A DNA stretch of 64,000 nt from Flavobacteriales bacterium. GTDB lineage: Bacteria > Bacteroidota > Bacteroidia > Flavobacteriales_F > PHOS-HE28. The notes under the pieces are model-generated. The model saw only the letters and a list, made by a program, of their open reading frames with translations. It was not told the origin of the DNA and did not search any database. Position 1 is the stretch's first letter, and every line of letters starts with the position of its first letter. The stretch spans positions 372,001 to 436,000 of the forward strand of contig JADKAN010000004.1 of assembly GCA_016719225.1 (NCBI GenBank), in the 5' to 3' direction. Below are positions 1-8,171 of this stretch, in pieces. The translations under genes and the position numbers were made by a program.

Positions 1-126
1 CCGCACCAAGGCCAGATGTCCTTCGTGCAGTGCACCCATGGTCGGAACGAAACCGATCGTTCGTCCCGAGCGGCGTTGTTGAGCGCTCCAAACGGTGGCT
101 TCAAGGGGGGCGGAATAGTGGTCCAA
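1..126 (-). CDS. panC: Pantothenate synthetase, N-terminal fragment
   Basis: Reading leftward, the frame gives ...GRTIGFVPTMGALHEGHLAL, the ATP-binding N-terminal signature of pantothenate synthetase (PanC), which condenses pantoate and beta-alanine in vitamin B5/CoA synthesis. Only about 42 residues lie inside the window; the rest runs off the left edge. No in-frame ATG exists before an upstream stop (TAG near 153), so the most reasonable start is the TTG at 124-126, which puts about 23 residues ahead of the GFVPTMG motif, as is usual in the family. It is divergent from the GT5 gene at 219. The identity is safe from the motif; the start is inferred. Confidence 0.85.
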   Translation of the reverse strand, partial: MDHYSAPLEATVWSAQQRRSGRTIGFVPTMGALHEGHLALVR

Positions 127-162
127 ATCAGCGGGTTGAGGGGTGCCAAACTACGATCGGCC

Positions 163-193
163 TTGAAATTCGCGGAATTTGTCTATACTTTTG
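163..193 (+). promoter_or_regulatory. Bacteroidota-type promoter for the GT5 gene
   Basis: A TTG at 163-165 and a TACTTTTG box at 186-193 are separated by 20 bases, matching the Bacteroidota sigma-A consensus (TTG, about 19-20 bases, TAnnTTTG). It lies just upstream of the ATG at 219, giving an expected 5' UTR of about 20 bases. Seen by eye; no transcription data. Confidence 0.6.
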
Positions 194-218
194 CATCCTT
201 AATCCCCCCACCCCGAAC

Positions 219-1043
219 ATGAGCTTGAAGAACGCGAAGGTCCTCACCATTTCCCAATGCATCCATCCCTTTATAGATGGCACAGGAATGGCGAAGGACG
301 CCCGCCAGCTACCCCAGGCTTTCCTGGAGCAGGGCAATGAGATCCGGGTGTTCATGCCCAAGTTCGGGTGCATCAACGAGCGCCGCCACCAGCTTCACGA
401 GGTGATCCGCCTTAGCGGGATGAACCTCATCATCAACGATACGGACCATGCCCTGCTGATCAAGGTGGCCAGCGTTCCCAGCGCCCGCATGCAGGTCTAC
501 TTCATCGACAACGAAGAGTATTTCAAGCGAAAGGCCGTTACGGAGGACGCCAATGAGAAGTTCTACGGCGACAATGACGAACGTGCGCTCTTCTTTTGCC
601 GCGGTGTTCTGGAGACCGTACGTAAGCTGGGTTGGAGCCCCGACATCATCCACTGCCACGGTTGGATGGCTGGTTTCATTCCGTTGTACGTGCGGCACTT
701 CTTCAACGATGACCCTCACTTCGAGGATGCCAAGATCGTGTTCTCCGTTTATGACGAAGCTCCTGAGCCCTTGGACAAGAACTTGGCGAAGAAGCTCGCT
801 TTGGAAGGATTCGACAAGGAATTGCTGAAAGGCTTGGGCAAAGGCACCACGGAAGACCTGGTGAAGTTCGCCATGGGCATGAGCGATGCGGTGGTAAAGG
901 GAAGCGCGAAGCTGACGCGCGGCATGGAGACGGCCGTTAAGGCATACGATAAGCCGGTACTAGCCTTCGCGAAGGATGCTGACGAGCGTCTCACCGGGCA
1001 CCTGGACTTCTTCCAAGGTGTGATGGAGGAAGCATTGGTCTGA
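219..1043 (+). CDS. Glycogen/starch synthase-like protein (GT5 N-terminal domain only)
   Basis: This 274-residue protein starts MSLKNAKVLTISQC and resembles the N-terminal Rossmann half (Glyco_transf_5) of ADP-glucose glycogen synthases. Residues 141-149 read PDIIHCHGW, the conserved segment of that domain. The C-terminal GT1-type half, which supplies much of the nucleotide-sugar site in full-length GlgA (about 480 aa), is absent. From memory, Bacteroidota often carry this short form beside panC and a DUF4270 gene, as here, so it is probably a conserved stand-alone protein and not a fresh truncation. Whether it is catalytic cannot be judged. The ATG at 219 was chosen because a longer frame would run through the promoter and the divergent panC start. 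Confidence 0.85.
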   Translation: MSLKNAKVLTISQCIHPFIDGTGMAKDARQLPQAFLEQGNEIRVFMPKFGCINERRHQLHEVIRLSGMNLIINDTDHALLIKVASVPSARMQVYFIDNEEYFKRKAVTEDANEKFYGDNDERALFFCRGVLETVRKLGWSPDIIHCHGWMAGFIPLYVRHFFNDDPHFEDAKIVFSVYDEAPEPLDKNLAKKLALEGFDKELLKGLGKGTTEDLVKFAMGMSDAVVKGSAKLTRGMETAVKAYDKPVLAFAKDADERLTGHLDFFQGVMEEALV

Positions 1044-1056
1044 TCCCGTGCCGAAC

Positions 1057-2385
1057 ATGACGTTTACCCGTACGGCCCGGCTGTTCGCCGCGGCATCGGT
1101 GCTTTTTGGGTTATTCGCCTCCACCGGTTGTAAAAAGCCGGAGGACGAGCTGGGGCTTTCGGTCCTGGATCCGGCCGATACCTTGGGCACCACACAGACC
1201 GACACGTGTTCCATCATTTGCTGGCCTTCATCGGATTCACCGACGCAGACCAGTGCACAAAGCTCCAGCCTGCTTCTCAGTGCGAACATCCTCGGGCGCA
1301 TCAATGATGACCGCTTCGGCATTTTGTCAGCCGGGATAGCCACCCAAGTGCGTCTAAGTGTGAACAATGTGGGCCCAGCTGATCCAACGCTGACCTGCGA
1401 TTCACTCGTGCTCGCGTTCGCATTCGCTACCACTGATCCGCTGTACGGTTATACCGATCCGCAGGTGATCTCCGTGTTCCGCTTGGCAGAGGACCTTTCC
1501 ATCGATTCCATTTACAACAACGACCGCGTTCCGCAAACAGAGACCACCGATCTGGTACAAGGCGCGCCACGCCTGTTCACCCCTGTTACCGGCACTGGGC
1601 CGGTCATTGATGGCGACACGTTGGAACCGCAGGTCCGCATCCCGCTCAGCAACGACTTCGGCAATGAACTACTTGCGCAATGGGGCCAAGCGACGTTGGC
1701 GGACAACACTTCTTTTTTGGCCTACCTGAAGGGATTCTACGTGGTACCCGGTGGCCCCGATCCGGCACCCGGGCAGGGCGGGGCTTGGCGTATGAACCTA
1801 CTGGATGGAACATCGAAACTCATCCTGTACTACCACAGCGCCACCGATACGACCAAATTCGAGTTCACCATCGGTACCGAAAGTGTTCGCTACACCACCG
1901 CGTCGTTCGATCACGGTGCTGCTACAACGGGGATGCTTGCACAGGCCTTGGTGGACAGCTCGCTTGGCCAGACCGAGACCTATGTGCAGGCCTTGGGAGG
2001 GCTGCGTACGCAAGTCCGCTTTCCGAACCTCGGCGCCTATGCCAACACGACCTACCGCGCGCTGGCCAAGGCGGAGCTGATCGTGCCCGTGCCGCAAACA
2101 CCCACTTTGGAATTGCCCGCACCGATCCAACTCACTGCTTTGATCAATGACAGCTTGGGGCAAACGATACCTGGTCTATTCGGCGGGTTGTATGATCCCA
2201 TTGCCAATGATTACCGCTTGAACCTCACCAGCTGGGTGCAGGGCATCCTCAACGGTACATATGCCAATACCGGTCTTTCGCTAGTGGTCCTGAACAAGCG
2301 GACCACTGCGAACCGTACCACTTTGGCGGGTCCCGCCAACCCGGATGTACCCATGAAATTGGTCCTTACTTTCACCACCTATTGA
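1057..2385 (+). CDS. DUF4270 family lipoprotein
   Basis: A 442-residue secreted protein. The N-terminus is a lipoprotein signal: basic MTFTRTAR, a hydrophobic stretch, then a lipobox ending at Cys (FASTGC-KK). The body is beta-rich, with repeated Thr/Asp-rich strands and a conserved end of the 'MKLVLTFTTY' kind, matching my memory of the Bacteroidota DUF4270 family that lies between the GT5-like gene and glmS. Function is unknown; location is probably the outer membrane or cell surface. A GTG at 1048 is possible, but ATG 1057 sits in the same CCGAACATGA context as the preceding gene and gives a cleaner signal peptide. It follows the GT5 gene by 13 bases and precedes glmS by 6, so the three look like one operon. 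Confidence 0.8.
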   Translation: MTFTRTARLFAAASVLFGLFASTGCKKPEDELGLSVLDPADTLGTTQTDTCSIICWPSSDSPTQTSAQSSSLLLSANILGRINDDRFGILSAGIATQVRLSVNNVGPADPTLTCDSLVLAFAFATTDPLYGYTDPQVISVFRLAEDLSIDSIYNNDRVPQTETTDLVQGAPRLFTPVTGTGPVIDGDTLEPQVRIPLSNDFGNELLAQWGQATLADNTSFLAYLKGFYVVPGGPDPAPGQGGAWRMNLLDGTSKLILYYHSATDTTKFEFTIGTESVRYTTASFDHGAATTGMLAQALVDSSLGQTETYVQALGGLRTQVRFPNLGAYANTTYRALAKAELIVPVPQTPTLELPAPIQLTALINDSLGQTIPGLFGGLYDPIANDYRLNLTSWVQGILNGTYANTGLSLVVLNKRTTANRTTLAGPANPDVPMKLVLTFTTY

Positions 2386-2391
2386 ACAAGC

Positions 2392-4236
2392 ATGTGCGGC
2401 ATCGTCGGCTACGTAGGGCCTAAGGAAGCTTGGCCCATTCTGATCAGCGGCCTCAAGCGGTTGGAATATCGTGGATACGACAGCGCCGGCGTCGCCATCA
2501 TGGGGGATAAAGGCTTGCAAGTGAGCAAATGCAAAGGCCGCGTAGCGGACCTGGAGGCACACGTAGGCAAGAAAGGGTTGAAGGGTACGGTGGGTATCGG
2601 GCACACGCGTTGGGCCACGCACGGCGAACCCAATGACGTCAACGCGCACCCGCACACTTCAGCCAACGGCGAACTGGCCCTGATCCACAACGGCATCATT
2701 GAGAACTATGCCACCTTGAAAGAGGAATTGATCAAACGCGGATACGTTTTCCGTAGCGAGACCGATACCGAGGTTTTGGTGCATTTGATCGACGACATCC
2801 AGCGTACCGAGGGAACCGACCTGGCCGAATCCGTCCGCCTTGCACTTTTGAACGTGGTGGGTGCTTATGCCATCGTGGTGGTGGACGCCAAGTCGCCGGA
2901 CATGCTGGTGGCCGCCCGTAAGAGCAGTCCTTTAGTGATCGGCATCGGTAACGACGGTGACCATTTTCTGGCCAGCGATGCCACGCCCATCGTGGAACAC
3001 ACACGCAACGTGGTCTACATGGAGGACGGCGAGATCGCCATCATCGAAAAGGAGAAGGGGTTGCGCGTGCGCAACATCAAGAACCAGGAATTGCGACCAT
3101 CGGTCCAAGCGCTGGAGATCCAGTTGGAAACGCTGGAGAAAGGTGGCTACGACCACTTCATGTTGAAGGAGATCAACGAACAGCCACGCAGCATCCGGGA
3201 CTCCATGCGGGGCAGGTTGAATATTGCGGGCAGTGAAGTGGTGCTCGGCGGGATCAAGGACTATGAGCAAAAGTTCGTGAACGCGAAGCGCATCCTCGTG
3301 GTCGGCTGCGGTACGAGTTGGCATGCGGGAATGGTAGGCGAGTACCTCTTCGAGGAATTCGCACGCATACCTGTGGAGGTGGAATACGCAAGTGAATTCC
3401 GGTACAGGGACCCGGTGATCAACGAGGACGATATCGTGATCGCTATCAGCCAAAGCGGTGAGACGGCCGATACGCTCGCTGCGATCGAATTGGCAAAAAG
3501 CCGGGGCGCCACCATTATCGGCATCTGCAATGTGGTGGGTAGCAGCATCGCGCGCATCACCCATGCGGGATCCTATACGCACGCAGGACCGGAGATCGGA
3601 GTTGCGAGCACCAAGGCCTTTACCGCCCAGGTCACCTTGCTCACGCTGATGGCCCTGATGATCGGACACCGCAAAGGCACCATTGACGGTGCCCGTTTCC
3701 AGCAGCTGTTGCTGGAATTGGATGCCATCCCCGCCAAAGTCGAGCGCGTGTTGAAGACCGAAGCCCAGATCAAATACATCGCGGAGATCTACAAGGATGC
3801 CCGCAATGCCCTCTACCTCGGCCGTGGTTACTGTTTCCCGGTAGCGTTGGAAGGTGCTTTGAAACTGAAGGAGATCAGCTATATCCATGCGGAAGGATAT
3901 CCCGCAGCGGAAATGAAGCACGGCCCCATCGCCTTGATCGATGAGGAAATGCCGGTCTTCGTGATCGCGACCCAAGGCGCCAGCTACGAAAAGGTGGTGA
4001 GCAACATCCAAGAAGTAAAGGCGCGCAAGGGAAAAGTGATCGCCATCGTAACCGAAGGAGATACCGTCGTGAAGGCCATCGCCGACCATACGATCGAGAT
4101 CCCTGCCAGCCCGGATGCCTTGGTACCCTTGTTGGCCGTGGTCCCCCTGCAATTGATCAGCTACCACATCGCCGTGATGCGGGGCTGCAACGTGGACCAG
4201 CCACGCAACCTGGCCAAGAGCGTTACGGTGGAGTAG
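2392..4236 (+). CDS. glmS: Glutamine--fructose-6-phosphate aminotransferase (isomerizing)
   Basis: The 614-residue product is full length for GlmS, which makes glucosamine-6-phosphate from fructose-6-phosphate and glutamine, the entry step to UDP-GlcNAc for peptidoglycan and LPS. The N-terminal class II glutaminase begins MCGIVGYVG, so Cys2 becomes the nucleophile after Met removal; GHTRWATHGEPN and HNGIIENY follow. Two SIS domains fill the C-terminal half, with CGTSWHAG, SQSGETADT and the isomerase segment EGYPAAEMKHGPIAL. The chain ends DQPRNLAKSVTVE, the usual GlmS terminus with its catalytic Lys. The stop overlaps the convergent TM2 gene by 14 bases. No glmS ribozyme is expected or seen; the upstream gap is only 6 bases. 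Confidence 0.97.
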   Translation: MCGIVGYVGPKEAWPILISGLKRLEYRGYDSAGVAIMGDKGLQVSKCKGRVADLEAHVGKKGLKGTVGIGHTRWATHGEPNDVNAHPHTSANGELALIHNGIIENYATLKEELIKRGYVFRSETDTEVLVHLIDDIQRTEGTDLAESVRLALLNVVGAYAIVVVDAKSPDMLVAARKSSPLVIGIGNDGDHFLASDATPIVEHTRNVVYMEDGEIAIIEKEKGLRVRNIKNQELRPSVQALEIQLETLEKGGYDHFMLKEINEQPRSIRDSMRGRLNIAGSEVVLGGIKDYEQKFVNAKRILVVGCGTSWHAGMVGEYLFEEFARIPVEVEYASEFRYRDPVINEDDIVIAISQSGETADTLAAIELAKSRGATIIGICNVVGSSIARITHAGSYTHAGPEIGVASTKAFTAQVTLLTLMALMIGHRKGTIDGARFQQLLLELDAIPAKVERVLKTEAQIKYIAEIYKDARNALYLGRGYCFPVALEGALKLKEISYIHAEGYPAAEMKHGPIALIDEEMPVFVIATQGASYEKVVSNIQEVKARKGKVIAIVTEGDTVVKAIADHTIEIPASPDALVPLLAVVPLQLISYHIAVMRGCNVDQPRNLAKSVTVE

Positions 4237-4621
4237 TAACGGTCGGCGGTGCTTTGCCCGCCCACATCAGGATCTGCTTGTTGTGCTGGTACGGTGTCAG
4301 GTCCTTGGTAAAGAGGATGTGGCCCAGATCGATCAGCACCAGCACGCCGAATCCCCCGAATGTAAGGCCGTAGAAAACGGGTACTTTGGCAGTGGTGCCG
4401 AGGTAAAGGCGGTGGGCTCCGAACGGTCCCAGCGTAACGGCCAGACCAGCTGCAATAAGTCGTGTAGGCTCGTGTTGTACCTCATCCGGGGAAGTGTTCA
4501 GCACGGATAAGGTGGGCGGTTCCGGCCCGCTTTTCCGAAGGAACGGGCCTGCTGCATCGGCATTCGTGGAGCAGAGCAGCACCGTTCCGGCCAAGACCAT
4601 CGAAAGCACACCGTGCCGCAT
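4223..4621 (-). CDS. TM2 domain membrane protein
   Basis: A 132-residue protein. It starts MRHGVLSMVLAGTVLLCSTNADA, a signal peptide, followed by a variable linker and a TM2 domain: two hydrophobic helices joined around GPFGAHRLYLG, the hallmark TM2 motif, then LIDLGHILFTKD. A longer open frame exists upstream, but it runs through the hairpin at 4660-4690 and has no signal, so the ATG at 4621 is preferred. TM2 proteins are small membrane proteins of mostly unknown function. The gene converges on glmS with a 14-base overlap and lies downstream of sod on the same strand. Confidence 0.8.
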   Translation of the reverse strand: MRHGVLSMVLAGTVLLCSTNADAAGPFLRKSGPEPPTLSVLNTSPDEVQHEPTRLIAAGLAVTLGPFGAHRLYLGTTAKVPVFYGLTFGGFGVLVLIDLGHILFTKDLTPYQHNKQILMWAGKAPPTVTTPP

Positions 4622-4659
4622 GGCCGAAAGGTAGCGGTGTTCCTGTTCGGCCTGTACGC

Positions 4660-4690
4660 AATGAGGCCCCGAACATATCAGGGCCTCATT
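4660..4690 (-). terminator. Hairpin downstream of sod
   Basis: AATGAGGCCC (4660-4669) pairs perfectly with GGGCCTCATT (4681-4690) around an 11-base loop, in the gap between the sod stop and the TM2 start. There is no T-tract on either side, so it may be a terminator or an RNA-stability hairpin. Confidence 0.45.
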
Positions 4691-4713
4691 GCAGAAACGG
4701 CAGGCTGCGACTA

Positions 4714-5322
4714 TTACTTGCCGGCAGCGTAGCGCTTGGCCACCTCTGGCCAGTTCACCACGTTCCACCAAGCCTTCAGGTAATCCGGCCGGCGGTTCTG
4801 GTAATGCAGGTAATAGGCATGTTCCCACACATCGACACCAAGAATGGGCGTGCCGCCGCAACCGGTACCGGGCATCAACGGATTGTCCTGGTTGGGCGTG
4901 GAGCAGATCTCCAACTTACCTCCCTTGTGGACACAAAGCCAAGCCCAGCCGCTACCGAAACGCGTGGCTGCAGCCTTTGCGAAATGCTCTTTGAAGGCAT
5001 CGGGACCGCCGAGGTCCTTGTCGATCGCTGTAGCGAGTTCACCACTTGGGCTTCCACCACCCTTGGGGGACATCACCTGCCAGAACATGCTGTGGTTCCA
5101 ATGACCACCGCCGTTATTCCGTACGGCGGCGTTGTCCATGTCCATTCCTTTCATCAAGGCATCAAGATCCTTACCCTCCATCGGGGTGCCGGCAACCGCT
5201 TTGTTAAGGTTGTCCACGTAGGCCTGATGGTGCTTGCCATGGTGGATCTCCATGGTCCGGGCATCAATATGAGGCTCCAAAGCATCGTGTGGGTAAGGCA
5301 GTGCGGGAAGTTCGTAGGCCAT
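4714..5322 (-). CDS. sodA: Superoxide dismutase, Mn type (Fe/Mn family)
   Basis: The 202-residue protein is standard length for Fe/Mn superoxide dismutase, which converts superoxide to hydrogen peroxide and oxygen in the cytoplasm; no signal peptide is visible. The four metal ligands are visible: His27 (in MEIHHGKHHQAYV), His77 (HWNHSMFW), Asp164 and His168 (DVWEHAYYL). Gln145 in TPNQDNP is the outer-sphere glutamine position typical of Mn-type enzymes, so Mn or cambialistic use is likely; metal choice cannot be proved from sequence. The chain ends NVVNWPEVAKRYAAGK as usual. It is divergent from the small lipoprotein at 5449. Confidence 0.95.
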   Translation of the reverse strand: MAYELPALPYPHDALEPHIDARTMEIHHGKHHQAYVDNLNKAVAGTPMEGKDLDALMKGMDMDNAAVRNNGGGHWNHSMFWQVMSPKGGGSPSGELATAIDKDLGGPDAFKEHFAKAAATRFGSGWAWLCVHKGGKLEICSTPNQDNPLMPGTGCGGTPILGVDVWEHAYYLHYQNRRPDYLKAWWNVVNWPEVAKRYAAGK

Positions 5323-5411
5323 TCGTAATGGGTTTTTTACAGGTTTATCGCTCGAGAGCGCAAGTTAATCGACCGGGACAACAATTTTTTTCGCAGAATG
5401 CCCGATCCAGT

Positions 5412-5419
5412 TACATTTG
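5412..5419 (+). promoter_or_regulatory. -7 box of the small lipoprotein gene
   Basis: TACATTTG matches TAnnTTTG and lies 30 bases before the ATG at 5449. No good -33 TTTG is seen; a T-rich stretch (5385-5391) occupies that position. Confidence 0.45.
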
Positions 5420-5448
5420 CGCCCACTTTCACCAAAATAACAACCAGG

Positions 5449-5727
5449 ATGATCAGGAAGTTCGCAATGCTCGCCACCACCGCCGCAATCTTTGTCGCTT
5501 GCGGGAGCAACGTTGAGGAAAACGCAACCTCAACGATGGATGCTGCCAAGGACAATGCTACGGAAATGATGGACAAGGCCGCACAGGACGCCAAGGACGC
5601 TGCCGCTACCATGGACAGCACTGTAAGCGCCACCACCGACAGCATGAAGCAGTCGATGGACAACGCTACCGACGCTGCCAAGGACGCGGTGAAGAAGGCC
5701 GACGACGCCGCTAAGGCTGCTCACTAA
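5449..5727 (+). CDS. Small Ala/Asp/Lys-rich helical lipoprotein
   Basis: A 92-residue protein with a lipoprotein signal (MIRKFAMLATTAAIFVAC, lipid Cys18). The mature part has repeating heptad-like units (DAAKDNATEMMDKAAQDAKDA and similar), so a long amphipathic helix or coiled coil is expected. Such proteins resemble Lpp-like or LEA-like stress proteins in composition, but no specific family is recognised. The ATG at 5449 is preferred over 5398 because the -7 box and signal peptide fit it. It is divergent from sod, and a strong terminator follows. Confidence 0.75.
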   Translation: MIRKFAMLATTAAIFVACGSNVEENATSTMDAAKDNATEMMDKAAQDAKDAAATMDSTVSATTDSMKQSMDNATDAAKDAVKKADDAAKAAH

Positions 5728-5751
5728 GTGTAGCACCACACCGAAAGAACG

Positions 5752-5776
5752 AGAGGCCGCAAGGCCTCTTTTCTTT
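5752..5776 (+). terminator. Rho-independent terminator
   Basis: AGAGGCC (5752-5758), loop GCAA, GGCCTCT (5763-5769), then TTTTCTTTT. A compact GC stem with a T-tract directly after the small lipoprotein gene. Confidence 0.9.
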
Positions 5777-5793
5777 TGCGGTGGACCGTAGGA

Positions 5794-7431
5794 TCAGGGG
5801 GTCACATACCCCGAACGCGCGAGTGCGGTCCGGGCGGTGCGATAGATCGGGTCGTCACCCAACAGGACGCGGTAATAGCCCGCATCGCCCCAGATGTTGC
5901 GGGCTATCCCCGCTTTCACCCTAAGCTTGATGGCTTCGCGAGCATGGCCCAGCCCAACAGGGTCGGAGGTAACGCCTTGTTTTTGTGCATCCTCCGCCAG
6001 GTCGTTCAACTGCGCCGCTGAAACGATGTATTTTCCATTGAACGCTTCCGGGGTTCCGTAGGCCTTCAGTTCCGCCCTGTGCTGGTCCGCCAGGTCGAAG
6101 GTGTAGCGGTTCAACGCACCGGAAAAGAAAAGCTCGCTGAGGTACGAGGAACGGTCGGCCGTATCAGCAGGCACGAAAATGTCCGGCATGATGCCGCCGC
6201 CGCCATAGACCGTCCGGCCTTTAAGCGTGGTATAAGCGCGGGAAGAGTCCAGGTGGATACTGTCCTTGTTCAGCAGTTCACCGTGCAGGTAGCGTGCTTC
6301 CAGGTCGTCATCGTAATTGATGCCATTACCGTATGGCCGTTGGATGCAACGGCCGCTGGGCGTGTAGTAACGCGCGGTGGTGATGCGCACGGCACTATTG
6401 TCCCGCAGATCGATCTGCTCCTGTACCAGGCCTTTGCCGAAGGAGCGGCGGCCTACGATCAGGCCGCGGTCATTGTCCTGCATGGCACCGGCCAGGATCT
6501 CGCTGGCGGAAGCGCTGCCTTCATCGATCAGAACGGCGAGGGGGAGTTGGATCAAGGCTCCTTTTCCATCGGCTTTATAATCCTGCCGGGGAGAGGACCG
6601 TCCTTCCGTGTATACGATCTCGCTTCCATTGGGCAACAGCTCGTCGCAAAGACCCACTGCGGCATTGAGGTAACCGCCACCATTGCCCCGCAGGTCGACA
6701 ACGAGCCGCACCATTCCCTGTGCACGGAGTTGATCCACGGCTTTTACGAATTCATCGTGTGTGGTGCGGGCGAAGCGGCTCAGTTTGATGTATCCGGTGC
6801 TGTCGCTGTCCATGAATACGGCTGCCACACTGTTGATCGGGATGGCGCCACGGGTGATCGCCACGTCGAACGGCTTACCGCCATTCCGCACGATGCCCAC
6901 GGTGACCTTCGTGCCTTCGCCACCGCGCAGGGCCTTCATCACTTCATCGTTCGCCACTTTCACGCCTGCCAACGGCTTGCCGTCCGCGCTTACGATACGG
7001 TCCCCCGCCCGCAGGCCCATGGCCGCGCTGGGCCCGCCTTCGATGGTGGCTACCACCACGATGGTGTCGCGCTGGATGGAGAATTCGACCCCGATACCCA
7101 TGAACGTACCTTCCAAGGGCTCCTGAGCGGCCTGCAATTCCGCTGCCGGTATGTAATAGCTGTGGGGGTCGAGTTGCTGCAGCATGTTCTGCAACACCTC
7201 ATCCACCAGTTTTCCTTGCTGCACGGTGTCGACGTATTGGCGGTTGATGAGGTCCATTACCTGCCCCAGCTTCGCGGCGGGATCGTTCTGCCGCGCATTG
7301 AAAAGGCCTTGCGCAGGATCGCCCGTACCGGTGGCATGCATGCCAGCGAGGTATCCACCGGCGGTCGCCAGTCCAAGTACCAATGGGAATAAGATGGACC
7401 AATTGGTGCGTTGCCGCGGTTCTCCGATCAT
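5794..7431 (-). CDS. C-terminal processing peptidase, S41 family
   Basis: A 545-residue S41 protease (CtpA/Prc type), exported and anchored by an N-terminal membrane segment (WSILFPLVLGLATAGGYLAG, residues 11-30). Order: helical N-terminal domain, PDZ domain (about 105-200, with the GIGVEFS carboxylate-binding loop), then the protease core. The catalytic dyad is Ser308 in DEGSASASEI and Lys333 in RRSFGKGLVQ, placed by the 25-residue spacing known from E. coli Prc. It is predicted to cleave C-terminal tails of envelope proteins. Its start overlaps the stop of the dCMP deaminase gene (ATGA, 7428-7431), so the two are translationally coupled. Confidence 0.92.
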   Translation of the reverse strand: MIGEPRQRTNWSILFPLVLGLATAGGYLAGMHATGTGDPAQGLFNARQNDPAAKLGQVMDLINRQYVDTVQQGKLVDEVLQNMLQQLDPHSYYIPAAELQAAQEPLEGTFMGIGVEFSIQRDTIVVVATIEGGPSAAMGLRAGDRIVSADGKPLAGVKVANDEVMKALRGGEGTKVTVGIVRNGGKPFDVAITRGAIPINSVAAVFMDSDSTGYIKLSRFARTTHDEFVKAVDQLRAQGMVRLVVDLRGNGGGYLNAAVGLCDELLPNGSEIVYTEGRSSPRQDYKADGKGALIQLPLAVLIDEGSASASEILAGAMQDNDRGLIVGRRSFGKGLVQEQIDLRDNSAVRITTARYYTPSGRCIQRPYGNGINYDDDLEARYLHGELLNKDSIHLDSSRAYTTLKGRTVYGGGGIMPDIFVPADTADRSSYLSELFFSGALNRYTFDLADQHRAELKAYGTPEAFNGKYIVSAAQLNDLAEDAQKQGVTSDPVGLGHAREAIKLRVKAGIARNIWGDAGYYRVLLGDDPIYRTARTALARSGYVTP

Positions 7432-7877
7432 GCGTCCACTAATTGATGCACCTCAACGCCACCATCCTTCAAAAGCACAATACCCGCAGTGTCCTTGTAA
7501 GCATCCCTGTATACCAGCCGCTTGATGCCCGCCTGCAGGACCAGCTTGCTGCAGTCCTTGCACGGGGAGTGGGTGAGGTATAAAGTGGCCTCGCGGGCGT
7601 TGTTCGTACTGCGTGCCACTTTCATGATCGCGTTGGCTTCTGCGTGAAGAACGTACCAATGCGTGGCACCTTGTGCATCTTCACAATCGTTGGGGAAGCC
7701 TGTCGGTGTGCCGTTGTAGCCGTCGCTGATGATCATGCCATCCTTCACCAGGATCGCCCCCACCTTCTTACGTGTGCAGTGGCTGAGCTTGGCCCACTCC
7801 AAGGCCATCTTCATGTAGGCCCGGTCATAGCGCGCCTGCTTGGCGGGGTCGGCGTAGGTCAAGGAGTCCTTTTGCAT
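7428..7877 (-). CDS. dCMP deaminase family protein (ComEB-like)
   Basis: A 149-residue zinc deaminase. His79-Ala-Glu81 (HAEANAI) and Cys106-x-x-Cys109 (SPCKDC) are the zinc-binding and catalytic residues of the cytidine/deoxycytidylate deaminase family; GYNGTPTGFPNDCED near residues 53-67 is typical of dCMP deaminases. The product would be dUMP, precursor of dTMP. It is the first gene of a two-gene operon with the S41 protease (4-base overlap). Family assignment is firm; dCMP as substrate is inferred from the motif set. Confidence 0.9.
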   Translation of the reverse strand: MQKDSLTYADPAKQARYDRAYMKMALEWAKLSHCTRKKVGAILVKDGMIISDGYNGTPTGFPNDCEDAQGATHWYVLHAEANAIMKVARSTNNAREATLYLTHSPCKDCSKLVLQAGIKRLVYRDAYKDTAGIVLLKDGGVEVHQLVDA

Positions 7878-7961
7878 CGCGGCGATCGGAACTTCCGGGG
7901 TTGATCATCCGATCACCGGATCGACCGATCGGGTGCTATCCCACAGGGAAACGATCAAAAG

Positions 7962-8043
7962 TACCCAGGGCGGGAGTCGAACCCGCACGACTTGCATCAC
8001 TGGTGTTTGAGACCAGCGCGTCTACCAATTCCGCCACCTGGGT
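7962..8043 (-). tRNA. tRNA-Leu (CAA)
   Basis: The reverse complement folds as a class II tRNA: acceptor ACCCAGG pairs with CCTGGGT, D-arm GCGGAATTGGTAGACGC, anticodon stem CTGGT/ACCAG around loop CTCAAAC (anticodon CAA, reading TTG), a long variable arm, and T-arm GCGGG-TTCGACT-CCCGC. The discriminator is A, and the CCA end is not encoded. Length is 82 nt. Confidence 0.95.
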
Positions 8044-8121
8044 AGGTTTTTGGGGCTGCGAAGATAACGAGAATGGAACGCGGACGATGAATTCAGGAAT
8101 GAACCTTTGCAGCGAGGGAAC

Positions 8122-8157
8122 AAAAAAGGGCACCCGCGCCAAAGCGGATGCCCTTTT
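8122..8157 (-). terminator. Rho-independent terminator of the T9SS gene
   Basis: Read on the minus strand: AAAAGGGCATCCGC, a short loop, then GCGGGTGCCC and a run of six T. It lies about 15 bases beyond the stop of the 598-aa T9SS protein. Confidence 0.85.
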
Positions 8158-8171
8158 GCCAAATGAAAAAC

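Noticed and set aside
2932..4167. 411-residue open frame antisense to glmS
   Set aside because: Shadow of the glmS reading frame; no recognisable motif.
6079..7392. 437-residue frame opposite the S41 protease
   Set aside because: The minus strand has a complete PDZ-protease with catalytic Ser and Lys; the plus frame is a shadow.
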